Assembly: GCA_016785225.1 (NCBI GenBank)
Contig: JAFBJZ010000375.1
Span: 1,725,001-1,789,000, forward strand
Direction: 5' to 3'
Source of the DNA: Psettodes erumei
Lineage: Eukaryota > Chordata > Actinopteri > Pleuronectiformes > Psettodidae
DNA length: 64,000 bases
Position 1 is the stretch's first letter, and each line of letters opens with the position of its first letter. The notes under the pieces were generated by a model. That model saw only the letters and a list, made by a program, of their open reading frames with translations, was not told the DNA's origin and ran no database searches. Positions 41,801 to 55,100 of the stretch are shown piece by piece. A program made the position numbers and the translations under genes.

Positions 41801-44800
41801 CAGAGGAAAGAGTTTAGTCCTTCAACACTTGTGACCTTGATATTGGCTAAAGATTCTATAATAATTAAAGTGAAATTAAATCAAATTCATTAAACTAATG
41901 TATTCCTAAAAGTTGCATTTAATCAAGTAAATTTAAAAAAATGTAGGAGTAATGAAATTCTTATGGAGTGGCACAGTTAATGAACCAGTTTCATTATTCT
42001 GACTTCTACTTTGAGCTAATCAATGAATTACAGAATCTGAATTCTTTCTTCTGTCTTTGAATTAAACTGAGTTAATATATATACAGTATATTCACAGTCG
42101 CAGGGGCCCGTGTTTGCCTTCAGTTAACTTGGTCGGTCATGTCCACTCCAGTCTGCATGCAGGTTAAATTGCCGTCACATTGCATCATTCATCTTCAACA
42201 GATGTCCAAATTCAAAGATTTCTATACTTTCATGTGCTGCCTTTTTGAACTCTCTTTCAAAAATAAAGCTATTGGGTGGCTCCCACTTTGTGCCATCAGA
42301 CATGGCAGCTGATAGCAGTCAAGTTAGGTACTAAAAAGGTTGCTATCACCCACTCTGCTGGTGGTCCATCAGAGATAACAATAATCCCAAACAGACACTT
42401 TAGACAAGAGCCCTGGCTTTCAAAGCACAGCCAGTGGACACATCTAAACAAGATCAAATGTGCCCTTCACTTTTCTGGAAATTGGATTGTGTATCAACAT
42501 GGGAGTCACGTCATCTTGCTCTTATCAAATGTTTGAGGGTTTTTTTGTTTTTATTTTCTGTCACTGTCCATTTGTGCCACTTCTCATCTTAACCTGGCTA
42601 TCAAACACAGGGCTGACAAAATAAAAGCCTCGTTTTCAACTTCAGCCGAACAAACTTGCCACGTGCTCCGCCTGCATTCCTCCCAGATTACCTCATGAGT
42701 CAGGCTCACCTGTCGGGTGGATCCACCTTAATTTAATCCTCTGAAGAGGAAGTGACAGCCGCTAAAAGCACCTCCTCAAAACTAAATTGCTTTACCAGCT
42801 TTCTGCGATCATTTTTGTCCTGTCTTCCTCATTCTCAAACTTTGTTATTCTACAAGTTGTTAAAAAGGCATCACACCATTTTGCATTACCAGTGGAGACA
42901 GTGCCCTCCTGCACTATTTTACATAACCAGGTTTTTATGTTAAAGAAGATACTACAGTTAAACTAAATGCTAACATCGGGATGCTTGCATGCTCACAGTG
43001 GCAATGCCAATATGTTTAACCTGCATAATATTGACCTAGTTTACTATATTGACCATCAGTTGAGGCTTATGATACTGCCATCAGTTTTGTATATATGGTC
43101 ATAAAGTAAAGTAATGTGAACTGAAATTTTGACCTGATGATGATGATGAAAACTCACACTATCACTAAAGTTTATGCGGTTTATCCTTGAAAAGTGATTA
43201 TAATTCATCCTGAGGGGGACATGAGCCTGTGTGCTGATCCGTCCAATAGTTGTTGAGATGTTCCAGTCTGGACCAAAGCAGTGGACCTACTGACAGGCTT
43301 TGGTATCCCTCAAGCCATTCTTCTAGCATGCCGCTGAAAAGGTAAAAAGTGCAGTTAATGCCCCAAAGAAGGGTGACCGATCAGTATATTTGCTTATAAC
43401 AGACGTCCTCTGATCTCTGATCCGTTAAATTCAGAGATTACTCAGGCATATTTTCCTTTTGGAAACCTGTGTATGGAACAGCAAACATGCGGATTACTGC
43501 TTTGTTGGGGGGGATAAAGGGTAGTATGGGTAGATGCTGTTCCAGATGAGATCAGTATCACAAGACAAATCCAGCGTGATGCGCAAGTTTTTCTGTAGTG
43601 AGTTCAGGTCAAGGCACACGACCAAGACGCTGTCCTTGCACGGTTTCCCACCACCCTCTCAAGCACATTTAGTGATCTACAGATGACAGGCAACAAGCAG
43701 CAGGCACAACCTGGCTCTCCCCCCCGCTTCATCTGGGATGCACAGTGGTAATTCTGGGTGATTAAAGAGGTTTGTTCATTTCTGTGTAAATGTTGATGCC
43801 ATCCCCGGCCAAGTTTCACCTGGCTCACCACACACATTTCCATAACCTCTCTTTCATTTGTGAATGAGATATGACAGCTCAGGCAGCATCCAAATGCAGA
43901 ACTGGATAGGTCTATCATGGGAGAAGGGATTAGAAATGGAGGGAAATGTTAATACTGCTATGGTGAAATTTTTTCCTGTACAATTTGCATTTGGCGGTGC
44001 AGTATGTGACTTGCTTCTGAGGTACTTATCACATAGTATATTAGAATTTTCAGGGTTAGTTATTTTACACCAAATCAGAGTTTCATTTCTCCTTCTCTCT
44101 AGGGGCAAAAGCTGCTGTAAAAACTTTTATGCAGTCCCAACTAAATGTTCAACTAACAACATAAGTGTCCTAAATTCTTTGCTAGAGTTTCCTAACTTTT
44201 TTCACTTTATTTACTTTTCATCATCCTTTACATTTTACTTTACATTACCGAAGATTGCATAGCTACTGCTGCCACTAGCGTCTTCTCTCGTGGCATCTTT
44301 TTACATGCCTTTTCATTATGGAAGAGTAAAGGTTCTGCCAGTCCTTCCTGTGAACGAGTGTTAGCTCTTTTATCTGTATGAAGCATCTGAGGAATGAGGG
44401 TGTCATATATTGCACAGATTGTAGGAGACAAGCTTGTGACCTTTAAATGAGGATGGTGACGCACTATAGAGAAGCCACTCGCTCAGTCTGAGCCATCCAA
44501 ACTTCCTACCCAACTTTGCAGCCATATTGAAGGTCAACTGTAATGACTTGAGTTGGTATAAATCAGGGCCTGGGTTCTCTGAGGGACTTGAAGATTTGTC
44601 TTTGAAACTTTTTCTTACAACAGTTTCCAGAAAGCTACTGTCACTGAGCTGATGAATTCTTTGGGCACTCTGCTGATGGCGTCAGGATTTAGGTATGATA
44701 CTCGTGATTGGACAACATAACGATTCAGAGCGTCATTTCAGTCTTTAAAATGCAGAGACACACATTCATTCATTGATTATTTGGACTTCAATACTTCCAT

Positions 44801-47800
44801 CGCTACAAAATGAACACCTTGAGGGAAAACTAGTGATGCAGCGTCTGTCTTCATCCCCACCTCTACAGTTTTTTCCCAGCGGGAATACGAGGACACCTGG
44901 ATGTTGTCCTGGTGTCCTTGAAGTCCTGCTGGGAACAACTTCAGTCTGCCATGATGCGCATATTATTCTTCTCAGGTGAGAGTCTTTGTGTAGTTGCTGA
45001 AATATTAAACAAACCTGTGTGTTGTTATAGCCTGAAGCCATTATCCTGTTTGACTGAATATTAGTGAAAGAGCCTCAACTTTATTTCTGATAGCAAACTT
45101 TCCTGTTGTGGCTGAGGGCAGGTCTCTAAACTTTTTTGCACTTATTTTACATGTATCAGTTGATGCCATGACAGATCTTAGAATATAAGAAGGTTATTTT
45201 GGAGGTATAAAGGCATAAGGCAGTATGTGTAGACATTAATGTCGTCATCCAGTTTTTGTTCTATACTGCAGTTGTTGAAAAATTTGTGGAGCAGTGAAGG
45301 TGACCAGTTCTTTTGATCTGGGGGATCAGAATGGAGCACATTTTTGGCTTTCTATGTGAAACATAGAGCATGTGACTGACTTGTTTTCCATGAGGAAATC
45401 AACTTCTTGGTCTATTATTGCTTTAACTCTGGTTCTGTGGTCAAATTCAATACTACACGTTAAGGAGGATAAGGATACAGTATGGCTGTTGTTGTCAGCT
45501 GTCGTTTGATGACACAAGACAGAGCACTGCTCTAGACGTCCCATTTCTGCTGGAGATATCCCAATATAGGTTCGTCTTTGTTGTCCGAGCAGTTCTGTGT
45601 TACTTATTGTGTTCTATTTTGCGAATCATAAAGTAGCAGGCATGTAGTGTAGATCTCACTTACATCTATGATTCTATTAGGAGGCTAAAAAAGAAACGCA
45701 AAATCTCTTGTCCAACAGACAAACCGTGGAGTTCTGTATTTAAGAAATGACACATTTTACTGTTTTCCACCATCACTGTGCTTTCATGCCGCCTTCTGCT
45801 TATTGTTGAGACACCAGAAATTAAGTACATGTCTTTGTCACCTGCCTTGTCATAAGAACCTGAATGAAGCACGCTTGGTGTGTTCCTTCAGATGTTTCCT
45901 TATCAGGTGGCTGGATAGATTTGTTGTATTACCCCTGGAAGTGTCAACCGTTGCCCAATGAAATTTACAGACAACTTTGCTATCAGAAACATCTGAACTT
46001 GCAGACTGGAACCACTGCTACACCACTAAAGTTAACTCCTTTTTGGCAGCAACTCTTCACGCATATTTAGAGGTTTTAAAATGCTGCATTTGTTTGAAAC
46101 ACCAATTTCTACATAATGGCCAGTAATTGCAAATACTGACCTCTGTTCTCCATTTATTTTCTACCAGCCCAATTGATGTCACAAGGGAGAAAACCAGTGG
46201 CTCTCGCTTCAATTTCTTCTTTTGACCTGACCTCTTCAAACTTGAATGTTTGAGTCGCGTGGGTGGCTGTAGGATATGTTAATTCAACTCCATGCAGATG
46301 TTGCTGCTATTATGCTTCACAGAATGCCATGATCCATGGTTTCCTTATTCATCAAACCTCCCCCGTGCGCAGTGCATCTGTCCAGCCTGGAATGGGGCTC
46401 ACACTTCACCATTTCAGAAAAAAAAATCTATTAAGAGGAGACCCCCAAGTCCTCATTTTTTCCACGGGGAGGACAATCGCACAATGACACGGCCCCGTTT
46501 AGTGATGCATCACTGCCCAGGAAGTATTCGCCTCCTTCAAGTTCACCTCCTCACATTAAACATTTGCTCAAGAAAGCCCCCATGGTGTGGCGTTTTTCCC
46601 ACCAATGTCTGATGACTTGGAATAATTGGCCGCATCCCTCCCGTGTCACGAACACAGAAATTTATCTAAGACTTAATCTCACATAATAAGCAACCACTGT
46701 TTTCCCAATTATTTTCTCAGTTAATCTCTTGGTAATTTGGCTTGTAAAATGTCAGAAAATAGCACAAAATAGGAAATTTTTCAAAGCCTAACATATTCAG
46801 GGGCCTTCTTTCACGCAACTAAAAATTCAAAACCCCAAAATATTCAAAGGATTTTTATAAAAGGCGAAGAGAAAATTGAATTTCTGCTGAAAAAAATGAC
46901 TCAAATTATGGATTATCACAATAGTGGCAGGTTTATTTTTGTCCATCAATTTAATTGATTATTTTTTTCACTTCTAAATTAGCTTATTTATCAAGTAAAA
47001 ATATGTTGCGTTGAGAATATCAAGATTTTTCTCACTTTTCCTGTTTCAAAGTATATCAGCATATTTGGATGGAAAGATATAACGCATATAAAGACAACAT
47101 GTAGTTTTCTGCCTAGTTGTCCTGGGCATTTATTATTATATTTAGCATTTTATAAATTAAACCATAATTTTATTAACCAAAAACGTACGAAAAAAGGGAT
47201 CTTAAAAACTGGTAAGGAAAATTATCAATATTTGCATCCTTTCAGTAACTGCATCCTCACATCTGTACAGTATCTGTTGAGTCACTATGCTGAAACCCTG
47301 GCATTGATGTTGTCTGTTATTTGTGCACAGTCAAATGAGACAGTATTTGTTCCCCTCCCCCCAAGCCATCTACTGCACTGCAATGTAATGAGTGTATTTT
47401 TGTACATCGTCTGCTGTTCAAATATTGCAGCAAAAGGAGCCAGTTTGTGTTTGAACACTATTACCTGAACATGTTTGTTGATGACAACAAACACGGCCGT
47501 CAAAAATGAGTTTGCTCTGAGCGACACCGACTTTGTGCCGCTTCACATCTGACCCTGGGGATTTTGGTTTTGATAAGCCGGAGGTCAGCGTCCGGCAGGG
47601 CGAGGTCTGTTAATGCTTTACCAACTGGCAGAAGGAGAGCGACAAAGGAGGGCCACAGCGCAGCCCCCTCCTCGCATGCCAAACATTCCAATGTGCTGTG
47701 TAAAGGTTGGGCTGGCGTGGAGCAACCAGAGGGCCCTTCTCATGAGGGCCACCTTAAAACGCAGACAAAGCTCCAAACAGGCGTCCACCGTGTGCATCGC

Positions 47801-49858
47801 TGTGGTGAGAAAGTGTGACTAAACTCCATGGATCAGCCACCTGTCTCTGCAGTCTCAGATAATTGGGATTTGTGTCTTTAACCATATTCATACAGGCTTT
47901 TTTTACATAAAAAAATGTCCAGCATGGTTTTATAATACTTTTTGAATCTGTGATATATACAATTAATATATAATTGCGGCAGATTTGAACAGACCTCTCG
48001 TGCTAAGTGTTTGTATGCTGTAAGCCCTGAAATTCAACCCCCGTCCTTGGTCACTCAGTAATTACAGGTGTAAGCCATGAGCGTCTGAAAGGCTGCCAAA
48101 CCTCAGTGCACCATCACCTGTGAATACAGCCCTTCCCATGATCCCGCATTGTGTCCCCTGTTTCGAGGCGCTAATGTCGGATGTCTTGTGAGGTCAAGAG
48201 GAGCAAATGCTCAAGACCCACTGGAACTAATGGCTTGATCCATGCTGGTATGAGCTGGATATCTAAAATATTTCTGTGGGAGAAAATAATGTTGTGGCTC
48301 GCCCTGAGGCTAGCAAACCCATACTGTAGTTTAATTTGAGATACACCCAAATGTCAGTGTTAATAAATGGCAACAGGCCAGTTTAATGGAGAAATGTGTT
48401 TCCGTTTGTTCTCTGCAGCAAAGTGACATAACACAATTGGCCAGAGACACAGATTAATATTCCCTGTTCTCAGTTTTGTCCAAATTAATCAAACGGAGAG
48501 CTTCTGGTTGTGTATGGCTGAACAGCAGAAAGGCTGAGCTGTCGTTGGTCAGTTTACTTCATGACCATTTTTCTTTTTGAAAAGGAAGTTTGGGATCTGA
48601 TGGTTTACGTTCACCTGCTCTAAATGTCCATGTATTTAAAAAAACAAAAAAACAAAGTAAAAAGTTTAATAACCGCCGTGAAGCCCTCAGCAGTGTGTAG
48701 TCAGCTGTGCAGGTGCGATCAGCCATTACCTTCCGCACTCAAATGCAAATATTGGCTCCTTCCCATGTGTGCGTCAACACGCAGGTGCAGCAGGTGTGGG
48801 TCCATTCACACTGTTGGCTGAGAGGTTATAATGGCAGACTCTTTTGTGTTACACTGATCTGTTGGCTGAGATGCTGACCGTATTTGCTGCCGTGCTCCAG
48901 TACAGTATGGTCAGTTTCTATATGCAGTGATGAAAGATGCAGGTTATCTCCTTAGTGTAAGTAAAAGTGGCAAATACAGCACGATAAATGTACTCCATCA
49001 CAAGTAAAAGTCCTTCTACTAATTTTACTTGAATACAAGGAAGATAAGCATACAAATATAAGTATTTGAGCGATGTCGATGAGGAAAATATATTATATGT
49101 AAAAAAAGTAACTAGTAATTACAAAATATTAATTTAGCATAAAGTGGAACGAATGGAATAGAAATACTCAAAAAGAGTAGAATTACCCACAAATTGCACT
49201 TAATTGCAGTTCTTGAAGTGTTCTTTATGTGGGCAGTGAAACAAATATAGCGTTCAACACAATCTGTAAGAGATTACAAATGAGGATGCCTCCTTGATAA
49301 AAAATAAATTAAAGAGACTAAGTGGTGCAGTCCCTGCGTGCGATGCATGCATTTAGTGTTGTTTGCAACAAGTGTGTGGGTGTGGGGGTCTGTTTTTAAG
49401 CGAAAGGACAAGTGCGTAACCCTTCCGGTCTGTGCGTGCCGCCCCGACTGCACACACACATACCGTGCCACCGCCCCCCGCCCCCCACCACCCCACCCCT
49501 CCGGTACCCTGCTCGCGGAGGATGCGCTGCGCACAGTGTTGACTGTTGGACTGCACCATTCCTGCCGTCTCCACCGGGGAGGCTGTAATCCGATCCTGTT
49601 CGGAGGAGCCGTCGTGCAGCCCGTGAAAAGGAAGAGGGCACTGCTCTGCGCTCTGACGCTCTCACCCCCCGTCCCCTCCACACTCCTCCCCTTTCCGCCG
49701 AGTGTGTCACCGTCTTTCTCCTCTCGCTCACTCCCTGCTCGCTCGGTGAGGCTGCTCGGCGGCGCACCAAACCTCCGGCGTCGTCGCATCGCATTGTTCG
49801 CCCCCACCGACCGAACCCCGCGTTTGAATCGGCGCGACACGGCGGAGCTTCAATCCCC

Positions 49859-49906
<48 letters not shown>

Positions 49907-52119
49907 GCCTCCGCGCACGCAGACGCGCGCACCTCCTCGTTTTTAATGCCTTCACCGGGGGGATCTACCGCATGCGCGCCAGTCCGGTGAGCATGTTCAC
50001 ATCCGAGGATTTACCTGAGCGTACGCTGCCCTCGCACTGTCAGAGCTCTCTCTCCGCCGCGCACGCACATTTGGACTTCACCGTCCGTCACTGAAGAGGA
50101 AAGAGGGGGAAACACGCCGGATTACAAGGATGGGGTTCTACGGCACTTTAAAGATGATTTTCTACAAAGTGAGTAGCTTGTATCGCACCGTCCCGCGTCA
50201 CCTCCCCGACACACAAACCCCGTCTCGCGTTTTGTTTTTTAAATGTTGGACTCGCTCTGTCGCCCTCATTATCTTTGACGCGCCTCTCACGGCAGATTGT
50301 GCGGCCACTGCGGAGGATGAACGGCAGTGTAGCAGACCCCCCCCTCCTTCTCCCCCGAGACGCCGCTTTTAATTGCCTGGGCCTTTTTTTACATTATGTT
50401 AGCGTTGCGTTAAATGTTGTGATATGGCATCCCCTTTTTCTCCCTCTTCACAGTAACTTCGGCTGCGTAAATAAACGCCACCGCCTTGATCCAGGGATAA
50501 TTGGCGCATTTCTAAATGGGTTACGGCTGTGGCACTTTTATGGCCCTTTAATTCTGCCGTGCCGGACGAAAAATATTAGCAGCATTCTGCTTCATGCCCT
50601 GCTGATTCCCTTGTTTGGGGATGGCACATGATCCCGGTTTGCCCGGGCTTGATGGCTTCGATGCTCTCTGCACCTGAACTGTGGTCCTCCCTTTCGCATA
50701 ACCCAGTAACTACAACCTATATTCTACATATAGATGGCTGATATCACCTCGATCGATTTTTTTTAAATACACGTACTTTTTTTTTTTTTTTAATAACAGT
50801 GTTGGTTTTAGGGGCACACAAATAGCCAGTTCTCTCCTGCAACCCTCCCCAGTTTGCAGGCTTATTATGATTCTACATTATGCAGCAGCGGTTATCTTGC
50901 ACTGACCAGAGTGACTGCCAGAGATGCACGCATGTGAGATCGCTCTGCTGTTGCCTGTTGGAGTTGCCTATTCCCTGACATTGTGCGCTCGCCTCAGGCT
51001 CCAAAGCGCAGATAATGGGTCACTGTGTCAGACTGCGTGAGGTAGAATATCCTTAAGGATGTTGGGTGTATTGTGGCTGGACGGCAGCCATAAAGAAATG
51101 CTCCCTTAGTTGGGAGTGCAGAGCACACAATGATATTGTAAAGAGAATCCATTATGCAGGGCGTGTAATGTAAACAAATTTGTTAATCGTTCAGAATCTG
51201 ACTGTGAAAATCCCTTGTGGTGGGGGATTTTTTTGTGTGTGCGTCTGTGTAGCCGTGTGCACCCTGTGTAGTGTTGATGCTTTTACCCAGTTAATCCCAA
51301 TCATTAAGTGAAAATGTCATTTTTAAAACATTAGGCAGTTTATAGATTTGGCTGCTTGCTCATTTGTATTCTGCATCCATCTTGTGGATTTACTTATTCC
51401 AAGATATCAGGATTTTTGAAGTCAGCCCTGAGAGCTCAAGTATTTGTTTGTGCCGCTCTCTGCCTGCACCATCAGAAATCCAAACACCAGGACTGATTTC
51501 TTTTAAGGACACATTTGCTCCCATTTCTCTGGTCTGATTGCAGTGTTGGTCCTTGTCGGCTCTCTGCAACTTGATCATTTTCTGTGAAATGGCCAGTTCT
51601 CGGAGGCAAGTGTCTCGGCGTCTGTAGCGGTGCTGATTGACGTGATGAAACTGTTTGGTGTCTGCTTGAAACGCTATTTGAAAAATGAGAAAAGACGCCG
51701 GGAGTGACTGATGCTGCAGGATGTGGTCTCCGCCGAAATGAATCAACACATTATGTAAGAGCGATTGCTGTCTTTAAAATATCATTAACTCTCTGCGTAT
51801 CCATCTGTCGTGCTTGTGGCCAGATAGGGAAGGGAAAGCCAAGAGGAAGGAGGGAGGACTGATTAGTAGTGATTTACAAACACTGCGCTCTCTGGTTACC
51901 TTTTCCCAGGCTGAAACACAAGAAGAGGCTGGTTGCATGCTTTAGTTTCCCTTTTTTCATGCCTGCATTTAGTTTGAGGGTTTTTGTGTGTGTGTGTGTG
52001 TGTGTGTTTTTTTTTACAGTACACACAGAGGCACACAAACTCAAAGCCAGCCAGCACCCCACCCACCCCCTTTTTGGGTTTCTCTCTCTCTCACACACTG
52101 AAACACACACAAAAAACAT

Positions 52120-52159
<40 letters not shown>

Positions 52160-55100
52160 AATGCATGCATACACACACCCAGGCTCTCCTTGGCTACTGA
52201 ACTGCCATTGCAGTGAGATCACCACTTTTAGAACAAGGCAGTTGGGTTTGGGAGCTGGGTCTTAACAAGCTGGCATATCTTATAAACCCCACTTTACAAG
52301 TCAAACAGGCTCCATCAGTCAGATATGTTGAACGTAGACAAGTGGAGCATAACCTGCATCCTACATCTACTACTTTGTTTTTGCAGACTGAGATTAAATT
52401 TCCCAGTACCCCTTCTATCTATTTTCATTATGAGTTTTTTTTTATGGCTCTTTCCTTGAACCCCTCTGCAGCTTCACACGTGAGCTGACTTGTGAGGAAA
52501 AGATCGCAAATCACCGGTCACATCACAGTCTGATGTCCAGAGGGCATCCAACCTGCAGCGCACGTTGGTGTGTGTGTGTGTGTGTGTGTGTGTGGTTGTC
52601 ATGCACACACACCTCTAATCTCAGGCTGTGGCGGTCCAGTTGCTTCGGTGCATCGATTCTTGGATCGGGTGCTTGTATTGTTGCTTAATGAATGGGCACA
52701 GCTGCTGATATCCTGCTCACTTACAATTGGGCTTTTCTGAGGTTAGGCCCAAAACATTTTTTCCCACAATTCCGCCCCCCACCCCCACCCCTCCACCCCG
52801 GTTCATCGTTGCCTTCATAGATCGTGTGTTGATGTCAACGCTCAGTCATGCCCCAGAGACTGAAAACACTGAGAGAACAAACACAGACTCACTAAATTAT
52901 AGTAATAAACAAAAAACACATACTGTATCTTGATGAGAGGCATATAATCATTCCAGTATAAATCCAGACAGTATGGAGTCAAATGCTGAGAGACTCTTCT
53001 CTTTTACAGCATTTATAGCACTGCAATAATTATATTGTTTGCCTCAAAGCTGAAAAAAAGTTAAATTTGAATGCGGTTTCTGGTTTCTGCTCAACAATAT
53101 CAGTTTTGACAATGGCAGGAGGACAGGCGGAAGTTGTGTTCAAAAAATCTTCCAGTGCAGGTTGCGTCTTGCAGCACATGAGGCTTGGCTGTAACTGTAG
53201 ACAAACCTGTTGCCAGATAATTTCCACCCGAAACGAAAGTGCAGGAGCATGAGTTGGCGCACACTGTGGGAGAAGAAGAAGAAAAAATTGCCACGTGCTA
53301 CAGCGCAAGAATAAATCATTCACGTGCAAAAACATCATTTTTTTGTCAAAATGCACCCTGGCTGGTGGGGCCGATGATTTATACGATGTGGCTGATTTGT
53401 TGTGAAGCCCGGGGGAGATTTTGAGAAAACAAATCTTATTTTCTGAACTGTAGGACCAAAATCAAATCTGGCCTTTCACTTAAACACAAAGCATATTTAA
53501 TTAATCATAGAACAAGGCCAGGCTGTCACCACGTATATCTTATACTGGCCAGACACTTAAAATCCGTGTTCAGTTACTCTGTTTGCTTGTTTATTCATGA
53601 GGGACCAGTCGTGAGATGGTGATCGCTTGCATGTGTGGTGAGAAGCGTTGCCAGAGAGTCACAGGCATGGGATGAAGAAAATTGGCTCACCCGGGCCTTC
53701 ACACAGACTCCTTTGTTTGCGCAGTGGGGTAGGTGGTAACAGGGACTGGATGGTGCGTTCATGCAGGTGATAGAGAATGATAAAGGACCCACTCGCTCTG
53801 TTTTTCTTTCTCAAGCATCCGTATGAATCAAACTTCAGTGCCAAGGAGCGCACGCTGTTCCCTCCCCTGAACAAGATCTTGTGTGCATAAACACACAGTA
53901 ACCGTGGAGATTTGGGTGTGAATGTGTGATTGCCTCTGGATGTAATGGGGCGTCTGGTTGGATCGTCGTTCACTTGTCATGCGCCTCCGACGTAATCAAA
54001 ATAAAGCACGGCAGTGTAAAACAAGCACCTGCTTCGTGCCCTGCTATCTCATAACGTCGAGCAGCTTCATCTATAGATACGACCCAACCGCTCTGTTATG
54101 GAACGTGCTCATAAACTGAATCTCTAGCCCGTGCATTAAAGATTAATTTCCCATTTGCATAAAGCTGTTGCAAGACTGGTGTCTGAATTTTATTATGCTG
54201 AAATTCAGACATAATGTTAACAAAGTCTGTGACTTGCGAAAGCAATTTTCTGCTTCCACCACTGTTTTTTTTAAAAAGTTTCACAATCCGTTTCCTTTCT
54301 TAAACTGGCCTCTCATTAAAAGTAAAGTGACTTAAGAAGTTAACAGAAGGGAAGGAAAACATACACAACCCGTGCCAGAGCTGCCCTCAGGAACACAAAT
54401 TTACGTAGCCTACATGCACATTTCCATTTACTCCTCAGATGGATAGGTGATAATTCCATTTGTTAAAGCTTTCAACAAATCCTCATCCAGTGTTTTTGGT
54501 TTTGTGATGGTTTCTAATGTTTTTCTTCTCTCTTCCTCCTCTTCCTTCTTTCTTAGATGAAAAGAAAGTTGGACCATGGCCCCGAGGTCCGATCTTTCCC
54601 TTCAGGAAAAAAACCCTGCAAAGGCCCAGAGTACCCAAGGTAAAGAAACCTATATTTCAGACACTAGTCACACACAGTACGTTTGCGGCAGTGTTCTGCT
54701 TCTGTTTCTGCAGCAGAAATTAAATTTTAAAAAGCCCTATATCCTTATTTCTATGCTACACGCATACTAAATGAGCCTAGCATGAAAAGAAATAATGGGG
54801 TACGAACAGAGCTGCTGTATGTTTCCTCAAACAGAATGATGCTTCGCATGTCGTTGTGTCTCCAGCATCCAGCCCGCAGTCCCAGATGTTTCTCACACCC
54901 TGAATATTTAATGCACGTGTTCACATGTAGCCACATTAAAATTCAGACTGAACACAGCCACTTAACTGTAAATGTTGCCATGTAACTGGCTCCGTCTCAG
55001 TTTCCTCCTCCATTAAAAATGAATCAATAATGAAATGGACCCCCAGCTTCCCATTTTGCTGTCAGCAAGCTCAGTCTGAAGTATTGAGGGTACCCAGTAG

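Larger units (their letters stand above)
49400..50350 (+). promoter_or_regulatory. fbxw7: CpG-rich promoter-like block around the beta first exon
   Basis: The stretch is visibly richer in G+C and CpG than the surrounding intron, with repeated GCGC, CCGCG and CGCGC words (for example 49740-49860, 49905-49980 and 50020-50090). The surrounding intron is AT-rich and CpG-poor. Such a block across an alternative first exon is the usual signature of a vertebrate promoter. No TATA box is seen. A CA repeat at 49862-49904 sits inside it. The limits are estimated by eye. Confidence 0.65.
10701..54556 (+). other. fbxw7: fbxw7 43.9 kb intron of the alpha form, hosting the gamma and beta first exons
   Basis: This interval is spliced out of alpha transcripts. 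It contains the gamma exon (19022-19195), the beta exon (50130-50168), their presumed promoters, several repeat copies listed separately and many microsatellites. Between these, I examined 10956-18500, 19196-21800, 22000-24660, 24820-29000, 29065-39160, 39280-42960, 43335-46700, 46975-48925 and 50350-54556. None gave a second gene, rRNA or CRISPR-like array. Open frames there are short, and their translations lack recognisable domains. Confidence 0.8.

Noticed and set aside
49338..49946. A 202-codon open frame on the + strand before the beta exon
   Set aside because: It lies in the CpG-rich block, is Pro/Arg/Ser-rich and ends in the CA repeat (HTHTHT). It is out of frame with the beta start and is a composition effect.
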